This document shows positions 16,925-25,719 of a stretch of DNA of 64,000 nucleotides, piece after piece. The DNA is from an uncultured Prevotellaceae bacterium. Lineage in GTDB: Bacteria > Bacteroidota > Bacteroidia > Bacteroidales > Bacteroidaceae. The stretch is taken from positions 1 to 64,000 of the forward strand of contig CAMHUU010000008.1 of NCBI GenBank assembly GCA_946188395.1, read 5' to 3'. The notes under the pieces were generated by a model. It saw only the letters and a program-made list of their open reading frames with translations, was not told where the DNA came from and made no database searches. How positions within the stretch are numbered: position 1 is the first letter of the stretch; every line of letters starts with the position of its first letter. The position numbers and the translations under genes are program-made.

Positions 16925-16982
16925 TTTGCGTATAGGCAAAAGGTTGTTTGCGTATAGGCACACAGTCATTTGGGTATAGGCG
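16925..16982. repeat. Three direct repeats with 22-nt period
   Basis: tttgcgtataggca at 16925-16938 and 16947-16960, and the variant tttgggtataggcg at 16969-16982, separated by unrelated 8-nt spacers. The spacing is about two helical turns. Confidence 0.8.
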
Positions 16983-17059
16983 AGCGATTGTCAGACAGGC
17001 ATTCGCTCCCTTTTTTCTTTAACCCTTTCCCCTGTTAGCCTTAACCTCTGTACGGTTAC

Positions 17060-17075
17060 GGTCACAGCTGTGACC
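17060..17075. repeat. 16-nt perfect palindrome
   Basis: ggtcacagctgtgacc is a perfect inverted repeat. The flanks (acggt to its left, gtgaccgt to its right) extend the dyad imperfectly. It looks like an operator for a dimeric protein. Confidence 0.7.
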
Positions 17076-17137
17076 ATGTGACCGTTCCTTGTCTTTTTTA
17101 GAATTTTGTATATTGCTTCAAGTCTGTCCAGCAATAT

Positions 17138-17176
17138 AAAAAAATAGAAGTGGCTGAAATTCAGTCACTTCTATTT
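17138..17176 (-). terminator. Intrinsic terminator of tRNA-Pro (minus strand)
   Basis: A 16-bp stem (17142-17157 with 17161-17176, one G.T position) with a 3-nt loop. On the minus strand it is followed by a run of seven T (plus-strand A at 17138-17144). It lies about 30 nt downstream of the tRNA 3' end. Confidence 0.85.
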
Positions 17177-17203
17177 GTGATTTGTGAAAGCCTTTTTAGC
17201 TTG

Positions 17204-17276
17204 TCGGGATGAGGCGACTCGAACGCCCGACCCCTACGTCCCGAACGTAGTGCGCTACCAACTGCGCTACATCCCG
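17204..17276 (-). tRNA. tRNA-Pro (anticodon CGG)
   Basis: 73 nt. Acceptor stem cgggatg/catcccg is perfect, the D arm is gcgc/gcgc with loop agttggta, the anticodon stem is ctacg/cgtag with loop ttcggga (anticodon CGG), and the T arm has ttcgagt. The discriminator is A and the next bases are CAA, so CCA is not encoded and must be added enzymatically. It reads CCG proline codons. Confidence 0.95.
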
Positions 17277-17366
17277 AATGGTCGTAAGTGGTGCAGCCCA
17301 CTTTTACAAAACCGGCTGCAAAGGTACGGTAAATTTTTGAATTACGTGCAGTTTTATATCAAAAAA

Positions 17367-17398
17367 TTTGTGTTTACGGCAAAAAACAAGTATCTTTG
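17367..17398 (+). promoter_or_regulatory. Promoter of the tandem pectin methylesterase operon
   Basis: TTTG (17367-17370), 20-nt spacer, TATCTTTG (17391-17398). The ATG is at 17417, giving a leader of only about 12 nt. Confidence 0.85.
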
Positions 17399-17416
17399 CA
17401 AGCGAAACTAATCGAA

Positions 17417-18481
17417 ATGAAACAAATATTACTGATAATATCATGCTTACTGATGTCATTGTCCGGTAATGGCCAGCGCGTCATCGTGGTGGAACGTGGC
17501 AGTGTGCAGAGTCTGCTGGATGCCATCGACAAGGCCAACATGATGAACGAGGCTGAGCATGCTGAGCGGACGTTTATTCTCATTCCGGATGGTTTCTACA
17601 ATCTGGGCGAGACGACGCTGACACGCATCTCAGGGCACAACATTGCACTCATAGGACAGAGCATGGAGGGTACGGTGATTCAGAACAAGCCCGACGTGAA
17701 GATTGAGAGCATCAGCAAAACGGCCGTCTTCCAGAACCGCGGTACGAACAATTATTTTCAGGATTTGACGCTGAAAAATGCACTGGACTACTACGCGTCG
17801 GAGCCTGACGGACGGGCCGTGACGCTGCAGGACAAAGGTACGCGCACGATATGTAACAGGGTAAGGATGCTGTCGTATCAGGACACGTATTATTCGGACA
17901 ACGAGCTGTGCCAGAACTACATGCAGGACTCGGAGATTCATGGTACAATAGACTTTATCTGCGGGGCTGGCGACGTGTGGTTTGAACGCTGTCGGATCGT
18001 GACGGAGAAACGTACGCTGGACGGTAGCGGAACAAACATCATTACGGCAACACGCACGTCGGACACCAAGTGGGGATACGTCTTCAACCGATGCACCGTC
18101 GAGAACGACGTGTCGATGTTCAACTACGGCCGGTCGTGGCACACGAATCCGCGCTGTGTGTGGTTGCACACCACGTTGTTGACTCCCGAGAAGCTGGAAA
18201 CGACGCGGTTCGACGATGAGGGCATGAAGACGTCGACGAACTACTTCAAGGAATATGGCACGACGGATGGCGAAGGGCGCGACATCACACCAAGGACGAA
18301 CAAGGTAACCTTTACGCTGAGAGACCATACGCAACCGTTCGTGGCTGAGACCGTTATGACGAAGGACGAGTTGCAGCAATATACGGTAAAACGGATTTTC
18401 GGTAAATGGAGACCCGACAAGGTGCTGAAGCGGTTGGAGAAACAAAACCGCAAGCTAAAGAAGAAATACTTTGAAGAATGA
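17417..18481 (+). CDS. Pectin methylesterase (CE8), first copy
   Basis: A 354-residue secreted right-handed beta-helix enzyme that demethylates pectin. Signal peptide MKQILLIISCLLMSLSGNG. Family residues map as Gln138 (TLQDKG), Gln155-Asp156 (SYQDTYY), Asp179 (GTIDFICG) and an Arg/Trp pair in NYGRSWHT, equivalent to the Gln/Gln-Asp/Asp/Arg-Trp set of plant and bacterial pectinesterases. I start it at 17417 because the longer frame from 17396 begins inside the -7 box. The stop codon overlaps the next start (ATGA), so it is translationally coupled to its paralogue. Confidence 0.9.
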   Translation: MKQILLIISCLLMSLSGNGQRVIVVERGSVQSLLDAIDKANMMNEAEHAERTFILIPDGFYNLGETTLTRISGHNIALIGQSMEGTVIQNKPDVKIESISKTAVFQNRGTNNYFQDLTLKNALDYYASEPDGRAVTLQDKGTRTICNRVRMLSYQDTYYSDNELCQNYMQDSEIHGTIDFICGAGDVWFERCRIVTEKRTLDGSGTNIITATRTSDTKWGYVFNRCTVENDVSMFNYGRSWHTNPRCVWLHTTLLTPEKLETTRFDDEGMKTSTNYFKEYGTTDGEGRDITPRTNKVTFTLRDHTQPFVAETVMTKDELQQYTVKRIFGKWRPDKVLKRLEKQNRKLKKKYFEE

Positions 18482-19569
18482 GAAGATATATTTTATTGGT
18501 TGTTAGCTGTTGGCTGATGGCTGTCGGCTATGCCCAACAGGTGATCACGGTGCAGCAAGGCGATGCACAAAGTCTGCTGAACGCCATCAAGCAGGCTAAC
18601 GAGCGGAATGCGGAGAAGACGGCTCAGTGGCTCTTCATCCTGATTCCTGACGGTGTTTACGACTTAGGCGAGACGGTGCTGACTAAGATTACGGGCCACC
18701 ACATCGCCCTCATAGGGCAGAGCATGGAGGGTACGGTGATTCAGAACAAACCCGACGTGAAGAACGAGGGTATCAGCAAGACGGCCATCTTCCAGAATCG
18801 CGGAACGGACAACTACCTGCAGGACCTGACGCTGAAGAATGCGCTGGACTACTATGCCGCAGGATCGGCCGGACGGGCCGTGACGCTGCAGGACAAGGGA
18901 ACGCGAACCATTTGCAACCGCGTGCGCCTGCTGTCGTATCAGGACACGTACTTCAGCGACAACGACCTGAGTCAGATGTACTTTCAGGATTCGGAGATTC
19001 ATGGTACGGTGGACTTCATCTGCGGCGATGGCGACGTGTGGTTTGAACGCTGTCGGATCGTGACGGAGCGGCGCACTGCCGACGGGAAGGGAGGGCGCAA
19101 CGTGATAGCAGCCCCGAAGACGTCGAAGACAGCATGGGGCTACGTGTTTAACCGCTGTACGGTAGAGAACATCGTGTCGAACTTCGAATATGCCCGTGGC
19201 TGGAACCATACACCCCACTGCATCTGGCTCCACACCACGCTGCTGTCGCCCGAAAAGCTGAATCCGACACGTTTCGACTGGCGCGGTATGAACACCGTCA
19301 AGAACGACTTCAGGGAATTTGGTACCATGGATGTCGAGGGGCGTGACATTACACCCGCGACGAACGAGGTAACCTTTAAGATGACGCGCAAGAAGCAGGA
19401 GGACGGTCAGGACGTAGTCACTACTGAAAGCATGAAGGCAGAAACCATCATGACGGAAGCCCAAGCGGCCAAGTATACGATAGGGAATATGTTTGGCGAC
19501 TGGCAGCCCGACCGCACGTTACAAGCCATAGAAAAGAAAGCCAAAAAAATAATGAAGCGCCTAAAGTAG
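18478..19569 (+). CDS. Pectin methylesterase (CE8), second copy
   Basis: A 363-residue tandem paralogue with the same catalytic set (Gln138, Gln155-Asp156 in SYQDTYF, Asp179 in GTVDFICG, ARGW). The mature regions are strongly similar, so a duplication followed by divergence is likely. The signal peptide (MRRYILLVVSCWLMAVGYAQ) is unrelated to that of the first copy, and bases 18495-18529 encoding it are five 7-nt repeat units. The 3' end overlaps the convergent threonine aldolase gene by 9 nt inside a hairpin. The C-terminal part carries an insertion (about 302-320) not present in the first copy. Confidence 0.9.
   Translation: MRRYILLVVSCWLMAVGYAQQVITVQQGDAQSLLNAIKQANERNAEKTAQWLFILIPDGVYDLGETVLTKITGHHIALIGQSMEGTVIQNKPDVKNEGISKTAIFQNRGTDNYLQDLTLKNALDYYAAGSAGRAVTLQDKGTRTICNRVRLLSYQDTYFSDNDLSQMYFQDSEIHGTVDFICGDGDVWFERCRIVTERRTADGKGGRNVIAAPKTSKTAWGYVFNRCTVENIVSNFEYARGWNHTPHCIWLHTTLLSPEKLNPTRFDWRGMNTVKNDFREFGTMDVEGRDITPATNEVTFKMTRKKQEDGQDVVTTESMKAETIMTEAQAAKYTIGNMFGDWQPDRTLQAIEKKAKKIMKRLK
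18495..18529. repeat. 7-nt tandem repeat inside a signal-peptide coding region
   Basis: Units attggtt, gttagct, gttggct, gatggct and gtcggct, 35 nt, encoding residues about 7-17 of the second pectin methylesterase. Same unit family as the array in cysS at 60243. Confidence 0.8.
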
Positions 19570-19576
19570 GCGCTTC
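19554..19576. terminator. Hairpin shared by two convergent gene ends
   Basis: Perfect 10-bp stem gaagcgccta / taggcgcttc with a 3-nt loop (19564-19566). It contains the stop codons of both the second pectin methylesterase (plus) and threonine aldolase (minus). T tracts are weak on both sides, so termination strength is uncertain. Confidence 0.6.
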
Positions 19577-20586
19577 AATTCGTTTAGTTCATCTGCTGTC
19601 GTTGCCCACGAGGTGACGAAGCGGCAAATGGTGCGATGGCCCGTGGTCTGTCCCCAGTGGGTAAACTCCATCTTACCAGCCAACTCCTCGACTTTGACAT
19701 CGGGCAGGATGACAAACTGCTGATTGGTGGGCGAATCGAGCCAGAACTCATAGCCTTTCTCCTGGAAAATCTGCTTCATCTGCATGGCCATATCAATGGC
19801 GTGACGCGAAAGTTTGAAGTAGAGGTCATCGGTAAAGAGCGCCTCGAACTGGAGTCCGATAAGGGCTCCCTTGGCGATGACGGCACCATGCTGCTTCTGA
19901 ATCGAGAAGAAGTGCTTGTGGGCCTGGCGGTTGGTGAAGACGACGGCCTCGCCACAAAGGGCGCCAATCTTGGTTCCTCCGATATAGAACACGTCGCAAT
20001 GGCGGGCCAGATAGGGCAGCGTGATGTCGCACCCATCGGCCATCAAGCCATAGCCCAGACGGGCTCCGTCGATATAAAGCGGAATGTCGTAACGGCGACA
20101 CACCTGATAAATATCGTCAAGCTCGCGAGCGGTATAGAGCGTGCCCAGTTCGGTGGGGAAGGTGATGTACACCAATCCAGGGTGTACGGCATGGTCCTTG
20201 TTGCCGTCGTGCATATAGTCGTCCAGATACTTGTCGAGCACGCGGGCCTCCATCTTACCCAGCGTATCGGGAATGGTGATAATCTTATGCTCGGTGAACT
20301 CGACGGCACCAGCCTCGTGGACGTTGATATGACCAGAGCCCACACAGATGACACCCTCGTATTGATAGAGCATCGAGTCGATGGCGGTAGCGTTGGTCTG
20401 GGTACCTCCCGTCAGGAAGAATATCTGCGCGTCGGGCATGCCAATGGCCTCGCGGATGCGGTCCTTGGCGCGCTCGGAGAACTCGTCGAAGCCATAGGGT
20501 GTGGGCTTGGCATCGTTATAACGCACCAAGTTTTCCAACACTTTCGGATGGGCCCCGTTGTTGTAGTCGCAATCGAATGATATCAT
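19561..20586 (-). CDS. Low-specificity threonine aldolase family enzyme
   Basis: A 341-residue PLP enzyme of the beta-eliminating lyase/threonine aldolase family, cleaving L-threonine (or allo-threonine) to glycine and acetaldehyde. Visible: SFDCDYNNGAHP at the N-terminus, LTGGTQTNA, LYIDGARLGYG, and the PLP lysine in YIGGTKIGA. The ATG at 20586 is chosen. The longer frame uses a TTG at 20601 that lies within a 7-nt repeat array. It is the last gene of the arginine/proline operon, 18 nt behind argF', and converges on the pectin methylesterase gene. Confidence 0.88.
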   Translation of the reverse strand: MISFDCDYNNGAHPKVLENLVRYNDAKPTPYGFDEFSERAKDRIREAIGMPDAQIFFLTGGTQTNATAIDSMLYQYEGVICVGSGHINVHEAGAVEFTEHKIITIPDTLGKMEARVLDKYLDDYMHDGNKDHAVHPGLVYITFPTELGTLYTARELDDIYQVCRRYDIPLYIDGARLGYGLMADGCDITLPYLARHCDVFYIGGTKIGALCGEAVVFTNRQAHKHFFSIQKQHGAVIAKGALIGLQFEALFTDDLYFKLSRHAIDMAMQMKQIFQEKGYEFWLDSPTNQQFVILPDVKVEELAGKMEFTHWGQTTGHRTICRFVTSWATTADELNELKRLL

Positions 20587-20607
20587 AGAATCAATTATCA
20601 ATTATCA
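20587..20607. repeat. 7-nt tandem repeat, about three units
   Basis: Minus-strand units ttgataa, ttgataa and ttgattc between the argF' stop and the threonine aldolase ATG. The array fills the entire gap. Confidence 0.65.
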
Positions 20608-21570
20608 AAGTGCTTCGAGCATACGCTTGATAACGACCGAGCAGCTGATTTCGCGATTGGCGGCCTCAGGAATCACAAGACTGTTGGGCGACTCAATTAC
20701 ATCGTCCGTCACGATGAGGTTACGACGCACGGGCAAGCAGTGCATGAACTTACCATTATTCGTCCACGACATGTGTTCAGTATCAACCGTCCACGAACGG
20801 TCCTCACAGGTAATCTTGCCGTAGTCGGCAGCATTGGTAACACCAGGATTCGACCAGTTCTTGGCGTAGATGAAATCGGCACCCTCGAAGGCTTTCTTCT
20901 GGTCGTACTCCACGCGGGCATCGCCTACGAACTGGGGATCGAGTTCATAGCCCTCAGGGTGGGTGATGACGAGGTCTACGTCGGGAGCTGCGTTCATCCA
21001 CTGGGCAAACGAGTTGGGAACAGCCTGCGGCAATGCACGGCAATGAGGAGCCCAGGTGAGGACGACCTTCGGTCGTTCTACCGTCTTATGCTCCTCGATG
21101 GTGATGAGGTCGGCGAAGGCCTGCAGGGGGTGTACGGTGGCTGTTTCCATCGCGAAGACGGGACGTCCGGAGTACTTGATGAACTGCTGCAGGACGGTCT
21201 CGGCATAGTCGTACTCGCGATCGGTCAGGCCAGCAAACGAGCGTACGCCGATGAGGTCGCAGTAGCACCCCATGACGGGAATGGCCTCGAGCAGATGCTC
21301 GGACTTGTCGCCGTCCATGATGACACCACGCTCGGTTTCCAGTTTCCAGGCACCAGCATTCACATCGAGCACGATGACATTCATGCCGAGATTCATGGCT
21401 GCCTTCTGGGTGGACAGACGGGTGCGCAGCGAGTTATTGAAAAAAATCATCATGAGCGTCTTGTTGCGGCCCAGATGCTGATACTTAAAACGGTCGTTCT
21501 TGATCTCGAATGCTTCGGCCATCGCCTTGTCCAGCGGACCGATATCCTGTACGTTGATAAATGATTTCAT
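20605..21570 (-). CDS. argF': N-succinylornithine carbamoyltransferase (argF'-type)
   Basis: 321 residues of the Bacteroidales transcarbamylase branch that carbamoylates N-succinyl- (or N-acetyl-) ornithine in arginine synthesis instead of free ornithine. The carbamoyl-phosphate loop is FFNNSLRTR (43-51), and HPLQAFADL and HCLPVRRN are present. The residue that separates succinyl from acetyl preference in this family (Pro90 in the B. fragilis enzyme, Glu92 in the Xanthomonas enzyme, from memory) is Ser90 here, in MDGDKSEHLL. Preceded by a 40-nt octamer array. Confidence 0.92.
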   Translation of the reverse strand: MKSFINVQDIGPLDKAMAEAFEIKNDRFKYQHLGRNKTLMMIFFNNSLRTRLSTQKAAMNLGMNVIVLDVNAGAWKLETERGVIMDGDKSEHLLEAIPVMGCYCDLIGVRSFAGLTDREYDYAETVLQQFIKYSGRPVFAMETATVHPLQAFADLITIEEHKTVERPKVVLTWAPHCRALPQAVPNSFAQWMNAAPDVDLVITHPEGYELDPQFVGDARVEYDQKKAFEGADFIYAKNWSNPGVTNAADYGKITCEDRSWTVDTEHMSWTNNGKFMHCLPVRRNLIVTDDVIESPNSLVIPEAANREISCSVVIKRMLEAL

Positions 21571-21586
21571 ATTCTTTTCTTTTTTT

Positions 21587-21626
21587 GTTATTACGTTATT
21601 TCGGAATTCCGGTATTCCGTTATTCC
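21587..21626. repeat. 8-nt tandem repeat array, five units
   Basis: Octamers gttattac, gttatttc, ggaattcc, ggtattcc and gttattcc, exactly 40 nt, fill the gap between proA and argF'. Confidence 0.85.
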
Positions 21627-21630
21627 AAGA

Positions 21631-22878
21631 CTACGACCTTACTTGTCCTTCGCCCTCGATAATCCATTTGTAAGTGGTAATCTCCTCTAAGCCCATCGGA
21701 CCACGCGGACCGAGTTTCTGGGTAGAGATACCGATTTCAGCACCCAATCCGAACTGGGCACCATCTGTAAACGACGTGGGAGCATTCCAATAGACGCAAG
21801 CGGCATCGACGTGTGCCTGGAAGCGGCGGGCGGTCTGTTCGTTCTCGGTGATGATGGCCTCGCTGTGTCCGGAGCCGTACTGATCGATATGCGCCAGCGC
21901 CTCATCGAGTGATGAAACGGTGCGGATGGCCATCTTGTAGTCCATGAATTCTGTGCCGAACGACTCAGCTGTTGCAGGCTGCAGGAGAACGTCAGGATAG
22001 TGTCCGACGAGCAGCTGATAGGCAGGACCGTCGACATAGAGCATCACCTTATGGTCGAGCAGGGGCTGAACCAGTTCGAAGAGATTGCCCAGACGTTTCT
22101 CGTGGATGATGAGGCAGTCGAGGGCGTTACACACGGAAACGCGACGCGTCTTGGCATTGCAGATAATCTTCTTACCCTTCTCCAGGTCGCCCTCCTCGTC
22201 GAAATAGGTATTCACCACGCCGGCTCCTGTCTCGATGACAGGAATGCGCGCCGTGTAGCGTACGAAGTCGATAAGGCGACGTCCGCCACGAGGAATGCAG
22301 AGGTCGATATAACCCACAGCATTCAGCATCTGGCCAGTAGCTTCGTGGGTAGCAGGCAACAAGGTGACGACATCGGGATCAACGCCAAAACGTTCCAACA
22401 CCTCGTGGATGAGTTCGACGCTGGCCTGATTCGAGAGGTCGGCATCGGAACCGCCCTTCAAGACACAGGCATTGCCACTCTTGAAACACAACGAGAATAC
22501 GTCGTAGGTCACATTGGGACGGGCCTCGTAGATCATGCCGATAACACCAAAAGGCACGGAGACACGATGCAGGCGCAGGCCGTTGGGCAGCGTCTTCTCC
22601 TTGGTGATGTATCCTAACGGCGAAGGCAAACTGGCCACGTTGCGCATGTCGGAGGCAATATCGTCGAGGCGTTTCTCGGTGAGTTGCAGACGGTCGTAGA
22701 GCGGATTCTTCGGATCCATCTTCGCCAAGTCCTGGCTGTTGGCCACGAGGATGCGCTCCTTGTAGTCGACAATAGCGTCGGCCACAGCATTCAGTATTTC
22801 GTTACGCTGCTCGTCAGTAAGCAGTGACAGCGTCTTGCTGGCCCGCTTGACTCGCTTGAATGTTTCAGTCAATTCCAT
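21631..22878 (-). CDS. proA: Glutamate-5-semialdehyde dehydrogenase (gamma-glutamyl phosphate reductase)
   Basis: 415 residues of the aldehyde dehydrogenase superfamily. Reduces gamma-glutamyl phosphate with NADPH to glutamate semialdehyde, second step of proline synthesis. Visible features are [17 protein letters not shown], the [12 protein letters not shown] loop, and the catalytic cysteine region [16 protein letters not shown] (about residue 250). The start overlaps the end of proB by 14 nt, which fits the two enzymes handling an unstable intermediate. Confidence 0.95.
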   Translation of the reverse strand: MELTETFKRVKRASKTLSLLTDEQRNEILNAVADAIVDYKERILVANSQDLAKMDPKNPLYDRLQLTEKRLDDIASDMRNVASLPSPLGYITKEKTLPNGLRLHRVSVPFGVIGMIYEARPNVTYDVFSLCFKSGNACVLKGGSDADLSNQASVELIHEVLERFGVDPDVVTLLPATHEATGQMLNAVGYIDLCIPRGGRRLIDFVRYTARIPVIETGAGVVNTYFDEEGDLEKGKKIICNAKTRRVSVCNALDCLIIHEKRLGNLFELVQPLLDHKVMLYVDGPAYQLLVGHYPDVLLQPATAESFGTEFMDYKMAIRTVSSLDEALAHIDQYGSGHSEAIITENEQTARRFQAHVDAACVYWNAPTSFTDGAQFGLGAEIGISTQKLGPRGPMGLEEITTYKWIIEGEGQVRS

Positions 22879-23644
22879 AAGGTATGAATTCTGTATGTGG
22901 TACGTTTTGTTTGTTTTCTATGAGGTCGACGAGGATGTTTTCGCGTTCGCCGTTAGCGATGATGACGCGTATGCCCGCCTTCTGCACCTTCTGGGCGGTC
23001 GTATATTTCGAGTGCATGCCCCCACGACCGAAGGCGCTCTTCTCTTCTTTGATATACTGCGAGAGGTCGGTATTCGGCTCCACCCGCGGAATAATCTTCG
23101 ATGCGAGGTTGTCAGGATGCCCGTCGTAGATGCCGTCGATATTGCTCAAAAGGATGAGCGTCTCGGCCTGCATCATCTGGGCGATAAGTCCCGAGAGTTC
23201 GTCGTTATCGGTGAACATCAGCTCGGTGACGGAGACGGTGTCGTTCTCGTTGACGATGGGCAGGACGTCGTTCTCGAGCATCACCGTCATACAGGCCTGC
23301 TGATTGCGATACTGCTCGCCAGGCTCGAAGTTCTCCTTCATGGTCAGCACCTGGCCGATATGAATGCTGAATTCGCGAAACAAGTCGTAGTAGAGTCCTA
23401 CGAGCTTCACCTGCCCGACGGCAGAAAAGAGCTGTCGCTGTTCGACGCTGTCGAGCGAATGGTCGACGGTGAGTTCGCGTCGTCCACAGGCCACAGCACC
23501 CGACGAGACGAGAATGACCTCGATGTCGTGACGGCGAAGCCAAGCCACCTGATCGACGATAGCCGACACACGGGTGACGTCCAGTTTCCCGTCCTTACGC
23601 GTCAGCACGTTGGAGCCTATTTTAATGACTATTCTTCTTTTCAT
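22865..23644 (-). CDS. proB: Glutamate 5-kinase, short form without PUA domain
   Basis: 259 residues of the amino acid kinase fold: phosphorylates glutamate, first step of proline synthesis. KIGSNVLT at 7-14, [12 protein letters not shown] near 48-59 and NENDTVS near 137-143 are the typical substrate and ATP segments. It ends after the kinase domain and lacks the C-terminal PUA domain of E. coli ProB, so proline feedback may be set differently. It overlaps yraN by 4 nt upstream and proA by 14 nt downstream. Confidence 0.95.
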   Translation of the reverse strand: MKRRIVIKIGSNVLTRKDGKLDVTRVSAIVDQVAWLRRHDIEVILVSSGAVACGRRELTVDHSLDSVEQRQLFSAVGQVKLVGLYYDLFREFSIHIGQVLTMKENFEPGEQYRNQQACMTVMLENDVLPIVNENDTVSVTELMFTDNDELSGLIAQMMQAETLILLSNIDGIYDGHPDNLASKIIPRVEPNTDLSQYIKEEKSAFGRGGMHSKYTTAQKVQKAGIRVIIANGERENILVDLIENKQNVPHTEFIPYGID

Positions 23645-23997
23645 AAAATGTCCTTGATATGGTCTATTTCCGGTTCTGCACCGATGGTGCCCACGACGGT
23701 GATGATGTCCAGTCGCACGTCACAATCAATGTGGCAATACTTGATATAATGATTCATCGCACTCTGCAGGCTCTGCAACTTCTGATAGTCGACGGCCTCC
23801 TCGGGGTTGCCGAAAAGGCGGTTGCGGCGGGTCTTGACTTCAACAAACACGAGGGTTCCGTCTTCGTCAGCAGCAATGATATCGATGTCACGGTGTCCCG
23901 ACTTCCAGTCGCGCTCAACGATGGTATAGCCCTTGCGCTGCAGATAGTCGACCGCGCAGTCTTCACCCCATTTGCCTAACTCGTTGTGCGCCGCCAT
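23641..23997 (-). CDS. yraN: YraN/UPF0102 family endonuclease-like protein
   Basis: 118 residues. The restriction-endonuclease-like core is clear: LGKWGEDCAVDYL at 6-18, then GHRDIDIIAADEDGTLVFVE and VKTR, giving the D...ExK arrangement of the fold. The biochemical role of YraN proteins is unsettled. It is wedged by 1- and 4-nt overlaps between the acyl-CoA synthetase gene and proB, so it is translated from the arginine/proline operon. Confidence 0.9.
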   Translation of the reverse strand: MAAHNELGKWGEDCAVDYLQRKGYTIVERDWKSGHRDIDIIAADEDGTLVFVEVKTRRNRLFGNPEEAVDYQKLQSLQSAMNHYIKYCHIDCDVRLDIITVVGTIGAEPEIDHIKDIL

Positions 23998-25664
23998 TAT
24001 TTCTCAGCGTCCTTCTTGCGGATTTCCACTCGACGAATCTTGCCCGAGATGGTCTTGGGCAATTCGTCGACGAATTCTACGATGCGAGGATACTTATAGG
24101 GAGCCGTCACCTTCTTCACGTGCTGCTGCAACTCCTTCACAAGGTCGTCGCCGGCTTTATCCTTCCACTCCTTGCCGAGTACGACAGTGGCCTTGACCAC
24201 CATACCGCGAATATCGTCAGGAACACCCGTAATGGCACACTCCACAACAGCAGGATGGGTCATCAGGGCCGACTCCACCTCAAACGGACCGATGCGATAG
24301 CCGCTGGACTTGATAACATCGTCGATGCGACCCTCGAACCAATAGTAGCCGTCTTCATCGCGCCAAGCCATATCGCCCGTATGGTAGATGCCATCGTGCC
24401 AAGCCTCACGGGTCAGCTCTTCGTCGCGATAGTATTCCTTGAAGAGTCCGATGGGTTTCTTGTCGCCCACACGGATTACTATCTCACCTTTCTCACCATC
24501 CTCGCACGAGGTGCCGTCGGCACGCAACAGGTCGATGTCGTACTGCGCATTGGGAATACCCATCGAACCGGGCTTCGGCGTCATCCAGGGGAAGGTGCCC
24601 AGCGTCATCGTCGTCTCCGTCTGTCCGAAACCTTCCATCATGCGGATGCCCGTCTTCTCAAGGAACTTGTCGAAGACGGCAGGATTCAGGGCCTCGCCAG
24701 CTGTCGTACAATACTCGAGCGACGAGAGGTCGTAGTTCGAGAGGTCCTCACGAATCATGAAGCGATAGATGGTGGGAGGAGCACAGAAACTCGTCACCCT
24801 GTATTTCTCAATCTGACGCAGCAGCGTGTCGGCATTGAATTTCTCGTGGTCGAAAACAAACACTGTTGCTCCGGCAAACCACTGGCCATAAAACTTGCCC
24901 CAGACGGCTTTGCCCCAGCCCGTATCGGCTACGGTCAGATGTAGCGAACCTTCGTGCAGGTTATGCCAGAAAACGCCCGTTGTCAGGTGTCCCATCGCAT
25001 ACAAATAGTCGTGAGCCACCATCTTCGGCTCGCCACTGGTGCCAGAGGTAAAATACATCAGCATCGTGTCGTTGTTGTCGTTCACAAAGGCGGGCTTCTG
25101 GAACTTCGGAGCCTGTTGCCATTCGCTCTGCCAGTCGTGGAAACCTTCAGGAATGGGCTTACCATGATCGGTGACGGTGATATATTGCTTCACCATCGGG
25201 CTCTCCGACATAGCGGCCTGAATCTGACTCACCACATAGGCATCGTCCACACAGATGATTGCCTTTACCGATGCACGGGTGTTGCGATAGATGATGTCTT
25301 TCTTTGTCAGCATGTGGGTGGCGGGAATGACGATGGCACCAATCTTATGCAAGGCCAGCATGATGACCCACCATTCATAGCGACGCTTCAGAATGAGCAT
25401 CACGGGGTCGTTCTTGCCAATGCCCAGCGACATCAGGTAAGAGGCTGCCTGATCGGTCTGTTCCTTCAGCTCTCCGAAAGTAGTACGAATCTCCTCGCCC
25501 TGATCGTTCGTCCACAGGATGGCCAGTCCCTCGGGCTTCTCTGCTGCCCACGCGTCCATCACGTCGTAGGCGAAATTGAAGTTCTCGGGAATGATGAATT
25601 CCAGGTTCTTATTGTAATCTTCCACAGACGTAAATTTCGTCTGCTTTAAAAATCTTTCTATCAT
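23997..25664 (-). CDS. AMP-forming acyl-CoA synthetase
   Basis: A 555-residue ANL-superfamily enzyme close to acetyl-CoA/medium-chain acyl-CoA synthetases. The ATP-binding loop YFTSGTSGEPKM is near 207-218, EGFGQTETT near 337-345, the YHTGDMAWRDEDGY hinge near 438, and the C-terminal PKTISGKIRR lysine loop near 540-549. It activates a carboxylic acid to its CoA thioester. It sits in the arginine/proline operon behind an XRE-cupin regulator. Regulators of that class are often found next to such a synthetase in Bacteroidales, so the pair may respond to an acyl substrate. Substrate unknown. Confidence 0.88.
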   Translation of the reverse strand: MIERFLKQTKFTSVEDYNKNLEFIIPENFNFAYDVMDAWAAEKPEGLAILWTNDQGEEIRTTFGELKEQTDQAASYLMSLGIGKNDPVMLILKRRYEWWVIMLALHKIGAIVIPATHMLTKKDIIYRNTRASVKAIICVDDAYVVSQIQAAMSESPMVKQYITVTDHGKPIPEGFHDWQSEWQQAPKFQKPAFVNDNNDTMLMYFTSGTSGEPKMVAHDYLYAMGHLTTGVFWHNLHEGSLHLTVADTGWGKAVWGKFYGQWFAGATVFVFDHEKFNADTLLRQIEKYRVTSFCAPPTIYRFMIREDLSNYDLSSLEYCTTAGEALNPAVFDKFLEKTGIRMMEGFGQTETTMTLGTFPWMTPKPGSMGIPNAQYDIDLLRADGTSCEDGEKGEIVIRVGDKKPIGLFKEYYRDEELTREAWHDGIYHTGDMAWRDEDGYYWFEGRIDDVIKSSGYRIGPFEVESALMTHPAVVECAITGVPDDIRGMVVKATVVLGKEWKDKAGDDLVKELQQHVKKVTAPYKYPRIVEFVDELPKTISGKIRRVEIRKKDAEK

Positions 25665-25679
25665 TATAAACTCTTTTTC

Positions 25680-25719
25680 GTTATGTCGAAATATCGTTAT
25701 GTCGATATGACGAAATTAT
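25680..25719. repeat. 8-nt tandem repeat array, five units
   Basis: Octamers gttatgtc, gaaatatc, gttatgtc, gatatgac and gaaattat lie between the acyl-CoA synthetase and XRE-cupin genes and overlap the latter's stop codon. Confidence 0.8.

Larger units (their letters stand above)
16860..17140. other. Gene-free stretch with short repeats and a palindrome
   Basis: No credible gene on either strand. It holds three copies of a 14-nt element at a 22-nt period (16925-16982), a 16-nt perfect palindrome (17060-17075) flanked by further imperfect dyads, and pyrimidine-rich runs. It is followed by the tRNA-Pro terminator. Confidence 0.7.

Noticed and set aside
16925..16982. Possible CRISPR array
   Set aside because: Repeats of 14 nt with 8-nt spacers are far too short for CRISPR, only three copies are present and there are no cas genes.
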